A stretch of DNA of 64,000 nucleotides from CAZLFQ01 sp044229535 (GTDB taxonomy: Bacteria; Pseudomonadota; Alphaproteobacteria; Rickettsiales; Midichloriaceae): NCBI GenBank assembly GCA_044229535.1, contig JBGASU010000001.1, positions 310,001 through 374,000 of the forward strand. The letters are read 5' to 3'. Shown in pieces: positions 6,757 to 14,887 of the stretch. The number at the start of each line of letters is the position of its first letter. Within the stretch, counting starts at the first letter, position 1. A model generated the notes under the pieces. That model saw only the letters and a list, made by a program, of their open reading frames with translations. It was not told where the DNA came from and ran no database searches. The position numbers were made by a program, and so were the translations under genes.

Positions 6757-7831
6757 TATTTATAACTTCTTTTTGAGAGGTTATTAAGTTGGTGGTAATT
6801 TTGTTATTTAAAAACTCATTAACCTCTTGGCTGAGGTTATGTAGTTCAATGCTGAATAAATCCATATTAATATCAAAATATTTTTTGCTTATTGGCTCTT
6901 TTTCATCTTTTATAACTTCTATATTCCTAGGAAGAATTTCTTTTATACACCTGCAGTTATAATCTTCACTTGGATTCCCCAAAACTGGCTTGAAGTCTTT
7001 ACTAAAAATTTTACCTTCCAACAGCAGGTGAGATTCTCTAACTTTTTTATCACATTGAGTGCGCCAAATATAATAATCAGAATGCGTAGGTTTTGCCCAA
7101 TCCTCTGTCCCTCGTGGTATAATCGTTTCGCCTAACTTTGCTTTGATTTTTGCTTGGGGTAATCTTGGGTCAAATGGTCCTGAAAAAATGTTAGCTTTTG
7201 TCGAGTCTAGAATAGTTGCTTGCATATTTCGTCTAACTTGAATTCCTTTGTTTTTGGTTTTATTAGACCTATATCGTACTTCATAAACCGCCTTCTCTAA
7301 ATATTTTATGTCTCCAGTATTGTAATAGGTGTTTATATATTTATAAAAAGCCGATTCTTTGTAAACTAATGATGGTCCATTATAATACAAATCTTCTAAT
7401 ACAAGTCTTTCGTTGAGTCTGAGTTTCTCGTAAATGTTTTTGTAGTTTTTATATATTTCAGCTCTGCGGAGTTTTAAATTATAAGCAAAAAAATCATCTA
7501 TTTGTATTGTGTTAAGCCTTGCTTTGCCTTTATAAACTTCATCAAAGTCAACGCCACCTTTAAAGAAACTATTCCACGCGTCTCTTCCACCATCAGCATC
7601 CATATTAAACCCAATGCCTACAGTGACATTTCCTAATATATTAGTTAGACAGGAAACTTTGTTACGTCCTGTTGGTCTAGCATCATCGTAAGCATCGTGC
7701 TCAAACCCCTCTCTTCCAACCATATAATGATAAAGTGTAGTTTCGTATATTTCCATGTGCTCTGGGTTTTTAGGATCTAAGTTATGCAACAAGTCCCTCG
7801 CCATTTCTGGCGTTATTTTGATCTTTTTCAT
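6722..7831 (-). CDS. Lysozyme-like domain fused to phage Mu F-like (MuF) C-terminal motif
   Basis: The 369-residue protein combines two phage-related parts. Residues ~27-160 look like a T4-lysozyme-type muramidase: Glu41 in VGREGF, Asp49/Asp50 in AYDD and Thr70 in VTVGIGFNMD correspond to the Glu-Asp-Thr catalytic pattern, with an insertion between Asp and Thr. Residues ~250-300 carry the MuF/SPP1 gp7 signature: W-R-T-x(2)-C-D-x(2)-V-R-x(2)-H, then L-x-G-x-x-F, GNP and NCRC. MuF proteins attach to the portal and enter the capsid; lysozyme domains cut peptidoglycan. The fusion lies between protease and portal genes, so it may be a particle-packaged cell-wall hydrolase. That role is inference. 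Confidence 0.7.
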   Translation of the reverse strand: MKKIKITPEMARDLLHNLDPKNPEHMEIYETTLYHYMVGREGFEHDAYDDARPTGRNKVSCLTNILGNVTVGIGFNMDADGGRDAWNSFFKGGVDFDEVYKGKARLNTIQIDDFFAYNLKLRRAEIYKNYKNIYEKLRLNERLVLEDLYYNGPSLVYKESAFYKYINTYYNTGDIKYLEKAVYEVRYRSNKTKNKGIQVRRNMQATILDSTKANIFSGPFDPRLPQAKIKAKLGETIIPRGTEDWAKPTHSDYYIWRTQCDKKVRESHLLLEGKIFSKDFKPVLGNPSEDYNCRCIKEILPRNIEVIKDEKEPISKKYFDINMDLFSIELHNLSQEVNEFLNNKITTNLITSQKEVINTIPTHSTHHLT

Positions 7832-7852
7832 TATGATTGCCTTTGTTAATTA

Positions 7853-8380
7853 TTAAAATAGTTTTATGAGAATTGAATCTACACAAACTGATAAGTCTTT
7901 ATTTACTTTTAACGTAACGTTATGTCCTATTGTGATTAAGTTAACATATGTGTCATTCGCATATAGTTTGCTATACTCACTTTCCATTAGATTATCACTG
8001 ATGTTATAATATGGAGTGTTGAGTTCGATTAAGTGCTTTGTAAGGTCTTGAAAATTATTAATAGGAATGTCATAACCTGTTGCATCCTTTCTAAGCTCGG
8101 TTCCTCTAAAATCTGTAACATGGAATTCTAAGGGAAATTTGATGTATGGTTCTAGCTCTTTATAATCTAAAGACAACATTGCTTTCCTGAATATTCTTGA
8201 AATGAGTTCAACCTGATCATCAACTTTTTTTGCATTGCCTCCTAAAAATTCTTGAGCACGTTTAAATTCGCATTGTTTTTCTTCTTCGCCAACTCCATAG
8301 CAGTATGTATATGCATTTGCCTCGTATACAACTAATGAAGATAAGGCTAACGCCTGCAAGAGTAGAACCAGAAATTTCAT
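7853..8380 (-). CDS. Secreted hypothetical protein, paralogue B
   Basis: The 175-residue protein has a signal peptide (MKFLVLLLQALALSSLVV..ANA) followed by YCYGVGEEEKQCEFKRAQEF, a paired-cysteine motif shared with paralogue A at 5058-5588. The ATG at 8380 is chosen over an in-frame ATG at 8416 because the longer version would start inside the conserved leader, which is noncoding in the other copy. The C-terminal half is predicted beta-rich. It lies 21 bases downstream of no other phage gene but immediately upstream of the lysozyme-MuF gene in the same orientation, so the two may be co-transcribed. Function unknown. Confidence 0.7.
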   Translation of the reverse strand: MKFLVLLLQALALSSLVVYEANAYTYCYGVGEEEKQCEFKRAQEFLGGNAKKVDDQVELISRIFRKAMLSLDYKELEPYIKFPLEFHVTDFRGTELRKDATGYDIPINNFQDLTKHLIELNTPYYNISDNLMESEYSKLYANDTYVNLITIGHNVTLKVNKDLSVCVDSILIKLF

Positions 8381-8396
8381 AGTTTTGGAATTTTTG

Positions 8397-8442
8397 AACT
8401 TGCCTCGAGTCTGCATCTTTTTGATCTATACATCAAGATGTT
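8397..8442 (-). repeat. Conserved 46-bp leader, copy B
   Basis: This is the second copy of the leader found at 5604-5649, identical at 40 of 46 positions and placed 16 bases before the start codon of paralogue B. The internal dyad TTGAT/ATCAA is kept in both copies while the linker differs. Confidence 0.7.
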
Positions 8443-8539
8443 GTGAGTTCTTTTTATTATTACTTTATTTATGTCTTATTGCATGATAGCCATATTGGAT
8501 ATAAATTATCTTAACTAGTAATTTTAAATTCACATTTAT

Positions 8540-8938
8540 ATGAACTACTGGCTGCTTAAAACCGAACCAGAGACTTTCTCTTGGGATGATATTAAATCTA
8601 AGAAAATTGCTCCTTGGGATGGTGTTCGCAATTACCAGGCTCGCAATTTTATCAAAGAAATGAGAGTAGGGGATTTGTGTTTATTCTATCATACAGGTAA
8701 AGAAAAGGCGGTGGTTGGTATTGTTAAGGTGGTTAAAGAAGCTTATCCAGATCCATCTGATGAAACTGGAAAATTCCTTATGATGAATGTGGAATTTTAT
8801 AAAGAAATAAAGCGTCACATTACTCTAGAAGAAATCAAATTAGATGATAGATTTAAAGATTTCTATCTTTGCACACATTCAAGATTATCTGTTATGCCTG
8901 TTACAAAAGAGCAGTGGGGAATTATTTTCTCACTTTAA
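8540..8938 (+). CDS. EVE domain protein (thymocyte nuclear protein 1-like)
   Basis: The 132-residue protein is a stand-alone EVE domain, a PUA-like fold thought to bind modified bases in nucleic acids. Diagnostic segments are YWLLKTEPETFSWDDI at the N terminus, WDGVRNYQARNF at about residues 26-37, GDLCLFYHTG at about 44-53 and VVGIVKVVKEAYPDP at about 58-72. The length is slightly short of the usual ~135-150. It runs opposite to the flanking phage genes and overlaps the 3' end of the portal gene by nine bases. Confidence 0.92.
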   Translation: MNYWLLKTEPETFSWDDIKSKKIAPWDGVRNYQARNFIKEMRVGDLCLFYHTGKEKAVVGIVKVVKEAYPDPSDETGKFLMMNVEFYKEIKRHITLEEIKLDDRFKDFYLCTHSRLSVMPVTKEQWGIIFSL

Positions 8939-10105
8939 GTCATCTGTTGGCGGTAGGTTAAACATTGCACGTTTTTCGTTCACCGTCATAAAGCTACAAT
9001 TTTCGACTTTCGCCCACATTGATTCCTTACGTTCAGCAAGCGCAGGAATTGACTCAAGATCGTATGAAAGCTTGATATTGCCGCCATAATATGGTGATAA
9101 CCAGTTATTAAAATTACCAATCACATTATCTACCATAGGAATAATAGTTTGTTCCCAAAGTGCTAAGCGCGCCTCTTGGAGATTGCTGTAAGTATTATCA
9201 CCTGGTATTCCAAGTAATTGTGGCGGCATACCAAGGGCGAGGGCAATATCGCGTGCAGAGCTGTGTTTTGATTCTATAAAATCCATATCTTTTGGACTTA
9301 AGCTCATTTCTTTCCAGTCTAAACCGCCATCAAGTAGCATTGGTTTACCAGCGTTATGTGGGCCAGAGAACATAGTTTCTATAGTTTCTTTTAATTGAGA
9401 GAATTGTTTATCACCTAAGCTACGAGCTCGCCCTTTTTCACTTTGCACAACAATTGCCCCACTGGGTCTCGCACCATTTTGCAGCAATGCTTGATTCCAT
9501 TCCCCAGCCTGATTATGTTGATCAATACTATACGCCGCAGCTTCTATTGATGATAATCCATACCAATCTGATGTCGGATGGAAGTTTTTAAGGTGTAAGA
9601 TTTGGGATTTACCAGAGATGGGATTTACTTGATAATCCTGAATATTAGATCCAACCTTATATCTGTATGCAAGAGGAATGAAATTTTTCCCTGGTATAAT
9701 TGAAACTCTATCTGGTCTTAGCGTATAGAGCTCTTGTATGTTCTTTGCTTTACCAGCAATTCCAAGTATATAAGCATTTCCTGCGATTTGTTTATAAGAA
9801 TACACAGACTCTAAAAACTCTTTACCACTCATTGATGGATTAGGTTGATTTAGTAACGAAATCAAAGGGTGATTTTCTACAAGCTTATTATAATTGGTAA
9901 AAACTTTAAAAGGAATACTAGCTGCAGCCTGAGATATCATGCTAATAGCACGATGTGCAATGACGTTTTTTGTATAAGCTTCATCAGCAAATTTTGTATA
10001 ATCTCTACCGCTCCAAATAGGAGAGTTTGTAGAATAAAGATACGATTTGGATGGGTTGCTATTAGCATTAGAGCGTGCGAAAGCCTTGGTGATTATTTTT
10101 AACAT
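8930..10105 (-). CDS. HK97-family phage portal protein (GTA g3-like)
   Basis: The 391-residue protein is a portal of the HK97 family, the dodecameric ring at the capsid vertex through which DNA passes. Characteristic segments include YTKNVIAHRAISMISQAAASIPFKV near residues 44-68, HPLISLLNQPNPSMSG, GNAYILGIAGKAKNIQELYTLRPDRV at about 113-138, and a C-terminal IALALGMPPQLLGIPGDNTYSNLQEARLALWEQTI region. Length is typical and no interruption is seen. The terminase large-subunit gene that normally precedes it is not here; upstream lies the divergently functioning NDUFA9-like gene. Confidence 0.93.
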   Translation of the reverse strand: MLKIITKAFARSNANSNPSKSYLYSTNSPIWSGRDYTKFADEAYTKNVIAHRAISMISQAAASIPFKVFTNYNKLVENHPLISLLNQPNPSMSGKEFLESVYSYKQIAGNAYILGIAGKAKNIQELYTLRPDRVSIIPGKNFIPLAYRYKVGSNIQDYQVNPISGKSQILHLKNFHPTSDWYGLSSIEAAAYSIDQHNQAGEWNQALLQNGARPSGAIVVQSEKGRARSLGDKQFSQLKETIETMFSGPHNAGKPMLLDGGLDWKEMSLSPKDMDFIESKHSSARDIALALGMPPQLLGIPGDNTYSNLQEARLALWEQTIIPMVDNVIGNFNNWLSPYYGGNIKLSYDLESIPALAERKESMWAKVENCSFMTVNEKRAMFNLPPTDDLK

Positions 10106-10224
10106 ATTGTACCTATATCGATTAAATTATTGAGAGAAGACGGAATTTTTCTAATTTAAGCCGAGGACTATAACACACAAGTCCTGTTTGCGGAAGTACA
10201 TAAAATTAAATTTTTTTATTTTAA

Positions 10225-11142
10225 CTATACTAGATAGCCGCTAATTACTGTGTCCATAGGGGTTGGCGTTATCTGTAGAGTAATCAAGCCATTATCTTTA
10301 GAGAGTATATTATTATACTTAAGTAGCTCTACCTGATCTCTAGTTAGTATTGGGTGTGGTAAAAACTCAAAAAAGAATGCTTTAATTTTTGCTAAACAAA
10401 ATGGAATAGGAAGTAACAATCTTCTTCTTCCTGTTGTGGAGAGTATTAGTTCTAGTATTTCTCTAAAAGAATATTGAATAGGCCCTGCAAGTTCGAAGGT
10501 TTTTCCAGCAACTTTTTGATGTTTGAAATCGATGCAATTGAAAACAGCTTTTGCTATATCGCCGACATATACTGGTTCAAATAATGTATGCCCACCACCA
10601 ATCAATGGTAATATTGGAGATATTTTACTTAACCAGTTAAATAAATTTATAAAATTGTCCTCTGCGCCAAACACAACTCCAGGTCTTAATATTGTAGCCT
10701 TTGGAAAATACTTATGAATTTCTTTTTCTGCTTCATACTTAGATTTGGCATATTTAGATGTTTTTGCTCTATCTACCCCTAAAGCAGAGATATGTACAAA
10801 CTTAGATACACCATGTTTTGCAGATAATTCTGCTACTAGCAATGCGAATTTAGTATGAAGTTGTTCAAATTTAGATTTTTTAGTTTCAAATAGAATACCA
10901 ACCAAATTTATTACTATGTCTGAGCCTTTAATCAAATTTTCAACTGAATTTATATCAGAGATATTTGCATCGATAAGCGCAATTTGACCAACTGCCCCTG
11001 TAGTTCTGAGATGCGCAGCAGATGTGGCGTGTCTACCAATAACCTTTATTTTAGCGCCAGTTTTTGCTAATTCTTTAACTACATATCCACCTATAAAACC
11101 TGATCCACCAAACACAGTAATTATTTTATCTCTATAGCTCAT
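10225..11142 (-). CDS. Complex I NDUFA9-like NAD(P)-binding protein
   Basis: The 305-residue protein is an atypical short-chain reductase with the glycine-rich motif GGSGFIGGYV at about residues 12-21, IVINLVGILFE at about 75-85 and a YAKSKYEAEK active-site-like segment at about 131-140. These and RPGVVFGAEDNFINLFN identify the NDUFA9 (39-kDa subunit) subgroup common in alphaproteobacteria, which in mitochondria binds NADPH in complex I. The role in bacteria is less certain and may concern quinone or lipid metabolism. It is transcribed divergently from sodB. Confidence 0.85.
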   Translation of the reverse strand: MSYRDKIITVFGGSGFIGGYVVKELAKTGAKIKVIGRHATSAAHLRTTGAVGQIALIDANISDINSVENLIKGSDIVINLVGILFETKKSKFEQLHTKFALLVAELSAKHGVSKFVHISALGVDRAKTSKYAKSKYEAEKEIHKYFPKATILRPGVVFGAEDNFINLFNWLSKISPILPLIGGGHTLFEPVYVGDIAKAVFNCIDFKHQKVAGKTFELAGPIQYSFREILELILSTTGRRRLLLPIPFCLAKIKAFFFEFLPHPILTRDQVELLKYNNILSKDNGLITLQITPTPMDTVISGYLV

Positions 11143-11256
11143 AAATAACTTTCAATTTAAATTTTAAAATGTTCTGCTTGTAAAAAATGCTTTCAGCAAC
11201 TAAACATATGAATTAAATTTCATATTAACAATAAGTATTTAAGGAGCAATTTAAAA

Positions 11257-11886
11257 ATGTTAAATGCAGTACATAAAAATGAAAAAATGCCTTTTGCGCT
11301 TCCTGCGCTACCGTATAAAATGAATGCTCTTGAGCCACTTATTTCGGAAAATACTTTTAATTTTCATTATGGGAAACACCATCAGGCATACGTAAATAAC
11401 TTGAATAATCTTGTTAAAGATAATGAAATGTCTGCAATGACTTTGGATGAAATAATCAAACTCAGCAAAACAGACCCGTCAAAAGCTGGAGTATTTAATA
11501 ATGCGGCTCAAGTTTGGAATCACACATTCTACTGGCATTCTATGCGCCCACAAGGTGGTGGAGAGCCAAAAGGTAAACTAAGAGAGCAAATAGAAAAAGA
11601 TTTTGGTGGCTTTGAGCAATTCAAAGAACAATTCAAGCAAGCAGGTGCAACCCAATTTGGTAGTGGTTGGGCTTGGCTAATTCTTGAAGATGGCAAATTA
11701 AAGGTAACTAAAACAGGCAATGCTGATTTACCACTAGCTAAAGGACAGCTTCCAATACTAACTGTTGACGTATGGGAACATGCGTACTACCTTGATTATC
11801 AGAACCGCAGGCCAGATTATTTAGGAATTTTTCTAGAAAACCTTGCAAATTGGGAATTTGCGGAGAATAATTTTAATAGTAGGTAA
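11257..11886 (+). CDS. sodB: Superoxide dismutase, Fe/Mn type
   Basis: The 209-residue enzyme converts superoxide to oxygen and peroxide. The metal-ligand motifs are present: HYGKHHQAYVNNL near residues 38-50, QVWNHTFYWHSM near 86-97, and DVWEHAYYLDYQNRRPDY near 170-187. Residues in the FGSGWAWL segment are typical of the Fe/Mn family. An AAGGAG site ten bases upstream supports the start at 11257, which gives a ~10-residue N-terminal extension over the usual start. Only 18 bases separate its stop from virB8, so sodB is probably the first gene of the type IV secretion operon. Confidence 0.95.
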   Translation: MLNAVHKNEKMPFALPALPYKMNALEPLISENTFNFHYGKHHQAYVNNLNNLVKDNEMSAMTLDEIIKLSKTDPSKAGVFNNAAQVWNHTFYWHSMRPQGGGEPKGKLREQIEKDFGGFEQFKEQFKQAGATQFGSGWAWLILEDGKLKVTKTGNADLPLAKGQLPILTVDVWEHAYYLDYQNRRPDYLGIFLENLANWEFAENNFNSR

Positions 11887-11904
11887 CTAGCTAGTTAGTA
11901 AGGT

Positions 11905-12648
11905 ATGCGATTACTAGGAAATATTAAAGAAATAAAAAGCAGGCTTAATGCCGCCCCTTCTAAAGACGTTTTAAGAACCACAAGAAATTGGTTTAACGAT
12001 CGGTATGAATGGGTCGTTATACAACGCAATATGTTGTTTCTACTTACTTTGGTATGCGTTGTTTCCATTATAGTTCTCACTGCTGGAATTAGCTATATAA
12101 AAACTACCAGAACTATCGAACCTTTCGTAATTGAAATTGAGCCAAAAACTGGTTTCCCCACTGTTGTAGTGCCAAAAGATTCTCAGGCCTTATCTCAAGA
12201 TGAAGCAGTGTTAAGATTCTATATCTGGTATTATTTAAGAATGAGAGAAGAATATTATGCTGCTAGTTTTTGGGAGATGAGAAAAGCCGTTTCCACAATG
12301 TCTGATGGTGCCGTGTTCCAAGATTATGCAAGAGATCATGGTCCAAACAACCCTCAAAGTGATTTTAATATTTTAGGATCTGGTGGTGTTAGGAATATTG
12401 AATTAAAGAATATTCTAATAGAGACAAAGCCTTCGACAGATCAACAGGGTGTTACAACTTACAAATATGTTGTAGTAGTGCGATTTAAAAGCATCGTAAA
12501 AGGTGTTTCTATAGGAGCTCCTCAAGACAAGTATGTTAGAATGGAGTGTGAAATGAGAAATCTTACACTTTCAGAAGATGCGAGATTGCTAAATCCTCTA
12601 GGATTCTTTGTAACTAAATATCAAATTTCTGATGAAAATGTCAATTAA
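11905..12648 (+). CDS. virB8: Type IV secretion protein VirB8
   Basis: The 247-residue protein is a bitopic inner-membrane component of the type IV secretion system. A basic cytoplasmic N terminus with WFNDRYEWVVIQRN precedes a transmembrane helix at about residues 46-66, followed by a periplasmic NTF2-like domain with PFVIEIEPKTG and DEAVLRFYIWYYLRMREEY. VirB8 nucleates assembly and contacts VirB9 and VirB10. It is followed directly by virB9, whose start lies 14 bases beyond the virB8 stop. Confidence 0.94.
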   Translation: MRLLGNIKEIKSRLNAAPSKDVLRTTRNWFNDRYEWVVIQRNMLFLLTLVCVVSIIVLTAGISYIKTTRTIEPFVIEIEPKTGFPTVVVPKDSQALSQDEAVLRFYIWYYLRMREEYYAASFWEMRKAVSTMSDGAVFQDYARDHGPNNPQSDFNILGSGGVRNIELKNILIETKPSTDQQGVTTYKYVVVVRFKSIVKGVSIGAPQDKYVRMECEMRNLTLSEDARLLNPLGFFVTKYQISDENVN

Positions 12649-12661
12649 GGATGGGAGCAAA

Positions 12662-13405
12662 ATGAAATACTTATTATCAGTTTTAATTTCAATGCTGTTT
12701 ATCAATCTAGCTCTCGCGGATAATAAACCTATTGCAATGGATAGTAGAATAAAAACATTCATATATAGTGAAAACGACGTTTTTAGATTGGTTGTGCATT
12801 ATGGATACCAAACTAGCATCGAATTCGCTGATGGCGAAGAAATCCAAACTATTTCAGCAGGCAATAACTATGCTTGGCAATTAACTCCTGTTGGAAGAAG
12901 GTTGTTTATAAAGCCTTTAGAAGAAAACATCCTAACCAACATGACAATAATAACAAATAAAAGAACTTATCAGTTTGAAGTTCAATCTAAGTTGTTATCT
13001 TATACGGTTGATGAAGAATTGGTATATGTTGTTAGATTTTTCTATCCTGATGCAGAATTTGATAAAGGACGTCCGCAAATTGCATCTAGCGAAACAAAAG
13101 ATATTATACCTACTATTACCCCTTATAATTTCAACTACTCTTTGACTGGCCCTGAAGCAATTTCTCCAGTAAAAGTGTTTGATGATGGAGTGAATACGTT
13201 TTTCAAATTTGACGATAAGCTGCAAATTGTACCTTCTATATCTCTTATAAGTGATAAAGGAGTATTGCCTATGGATCCGAGGAAAAGAGGTGACTATATA
13301 ATAGTTAACTCGGTAGGTAGGGAATTTGAGTTAACTTTAAATAATAATACAGTTAAAGTTTATAACGAAAAATTAGCTAAATCAGTTGATGGAGATGTGG
13401 AATGA
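12662..13405 (+). CDS. virB9: Type IV secretion protein VirB9
   Basis: The 247-residue periplasmic protein joins VirB7 and VirB10 in the outer-membrane core complex. It has a signal peptide (MKYLLSVLISMLFINLALA), then SRIKTFIYSENDVFRLVVHYGYQTSIEF, the typical VirB9 N-domain, and NYAWQLTPVGRRLFIKP. The C-domain shows YNFNYSLTGPEAISPVKVFDDGVNTFFKF. The ATG at 12662 is chosen because a GGGAG site lies just upstream and it begins the signal peptide; an earlier in-frame start at 12632 would place residues before it. Its stop overlaps the start of virB10 by four bases. Confidence 0.94.
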   Translation: MKYLLSVLISMLFINLALADNKPIAMDSRIKTFIYSENDVFRLVVHYGYQTSIEFADGEEIQTISAGNNYAWQLTPVGRRLFIKPLEENILTNMTIITNKRTYQFEVQSKLLSYTVDEELVYVVRFFYPDAEFDKGRPQIASSETKDIIPTITPYNFNYSLTGPEAISPVKVFDDGVNTFFKFDDKLQIVPSISLISDKGVLPMDPRKRGDYIIVNSVGREFELTLNNNTVKVYNEKLAKSVDGDVE

Positions 13406-14886
13406 AGGATGAGAAAAATTATCTTCAAGCTCAGAATGCTGAACAAACTCAGGTGCAAGATCAAGGGGATTTTTATGTAGATCCCAGCGATCCATATGCT
13501 AACTCTCAACAGACTAATGAATCTGAAATGTTCCCTTCTTCGTCTCGACAAGAAAAAACATTTGCTGGTGGTTCTAATGTCCAAAATGCAAAGCCAATAA
13601 TATTTGGCATAGTTGTTCTTGCAGCAGGGATTTTAGGATACTTATTTATGCCAGAGAAGAAGACAGAGCAACAGATAGTTCAAGAAAAGAAACAGGCAAT
13701 TGAGGTAAAAAAAGATGAAACAATTAAAACTGCAACGCCTGTACAAGTTGTAACTGAAACACCGCAAGAAAAACATATAGATCTACCTAAGGTTGTTGAG
13801 TCAATCCCTATAACTCCACCAAAACCACCTCAGCCACCTGTTGTACCTCAACCTGTGTTGCCAGTTATACCAAGTTTTAATAGAGATGTTCCTACTCCTC
13901 AAATTCAGCCGCCACTTCCTAGTTCAGGATCTAATGAGAATAGAGTGGTTTCAGGATTACTTTCATCTGATGAAGAAGAGAAAAAGAGGCAACAAGAATT
14001 GGATGCAAGAAGGAAATCTGCCATAATCGTTATGGGCGGTAAAGGAGGGGCTGAAACTCCAACTGGTACCAATCCAAATGGAACTGGCGCCGATGGAAAA
14101 CCGGCTGATGGCTCTGCTTCTTCTACAGCAACTAAAAAGAGTAGCTCTGATTTCTTAGGGTTCGGTGAAGGCACTTTAAACGAACAAGTGTTGTCTAAAA
14201 CTTCTTCTCAGCAAGTTACGGTTACTCATATGGGTAGGCTTGATAGTATGGTAGGCCAAGGTAAAATAATAGATGCCGTACTTGAAACAGCAATCAACTC
14301 AGATTTACCAGGAACTCTAAGAGCTTTAGTATCCAGAGATGTATATGCTGAAAGTGGTAAAGCTGTTTTAATACCTAAGGGCTCTAGAGTATTCGGCACT
14401 TATTCTGTAGAGTTAAAACCAGGGCAATCGCGAGTCGGTGTTACTTGGGATAGGCTTATTAGACCAGATGGAATTGATATGCAGCTAGGTTCACCTGGGA
14501 CAGATTCTTTAGGAAGAGCTGGTGTTGCAGGTTTCTTGGATGATAAGATGATGACCAAGCTTGGAATGGCTTTCTTGATATCATATATAATACCTACAAC
14601 AATCAATAAATTATCTAATGTAAATGACAAAGGTATAACCCAGACATCAACCACAGCAACGGATGGTAGCAGAACAACCTCAACTTCTGGAGGAACTGTT
14701 GCTTCTAGTCAGCTTCAAGATAGCGCGAAGCAGTTCCAAGATATTGCTAAAAAATCCTTGGAAGAGTCTCTAAATACAAAATCAACTGTTTATGTTGATC
14801 AAGGCGCTAAGATTACAATCTTTGTAAATAAAGACATAGTGTTTCCACCACAAGTAGCTTTGAGCTCAATTAAAATGGTAAAGTAA
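13402..14886 (+). CDS. virB10: Type IV secretion protein VirB10
   Basis: The 494-residue protein spans both membranes in the core complex. A ~60-residue cytoplasmic N terminus is followed by a transmembrane helix (IIFGIVVLAAGILGYLF, about residues 66-82). A proline-rich periplasmic stretch follows at about 130-175, and then the TrbI/VirB10 beta-barrel domain from about residue 285 (GQGKIIDAVLETAINSDLPG, LIPKGSRVFGTYSVELKPGQSRVGVTWDRL). The long linker with Gly/Ser/Thr-rich parts is common in Rickettsiales. The ATGA overlap with virB9 suggests coupling. The channel-forming antenna helix region around LGMAFLISYIIP is present. Confidence 0.95.
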   Translation: MKDEKNYLQAQNAEQTQVQDQGDFYVDPSDPYANSQQTNESEMFPSSSRQEKTFAGGSNVQNAKPIIFGIVVLAAGILGYLFMPEKKTEQQIVQEKKQAIEVKKDETIKTATPVQVVTETPQEKHIDLPKVVESIPITPPKPPQPPVVPQPVLPVIPSFNRDVPTPQIQPPLPSSGSNENRVVSGLLSSDEEEKKRQQELDARRKSAIIVMGGKGGAETPTGTNPNGTGADGKPADGSASSTATKKSSSDFLGFGEGTLNEQVLSKTSSQQVTVTHMGRLDSMVGQGKIIDAVLETAINSDLPGTLRALVSRDVYAESGKAVLIPKGSRVFGTYSVELKPGQSRVGVTWDRLIRPDGIDMQLGSPGTDSLGRAGVAGFLDDKMMTKLGMAFLISYIIPTTINKLSNVNDKGITQTSTTATDGSRTTSTSGGTVASSQLQDSAKQFQDIAKKSLEESLNTKSTVYVDQGAKITIFVNKDIVFPPQVALSSIKMVK

Positions 14887-14887
14887 A

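Noticed and set aside
8381..8416. Earlier start for secreted paralogue B.
   Set aside because: It lies in the leader conserved with paralogue A, where no start codon exists, and would bury the signal peptide.
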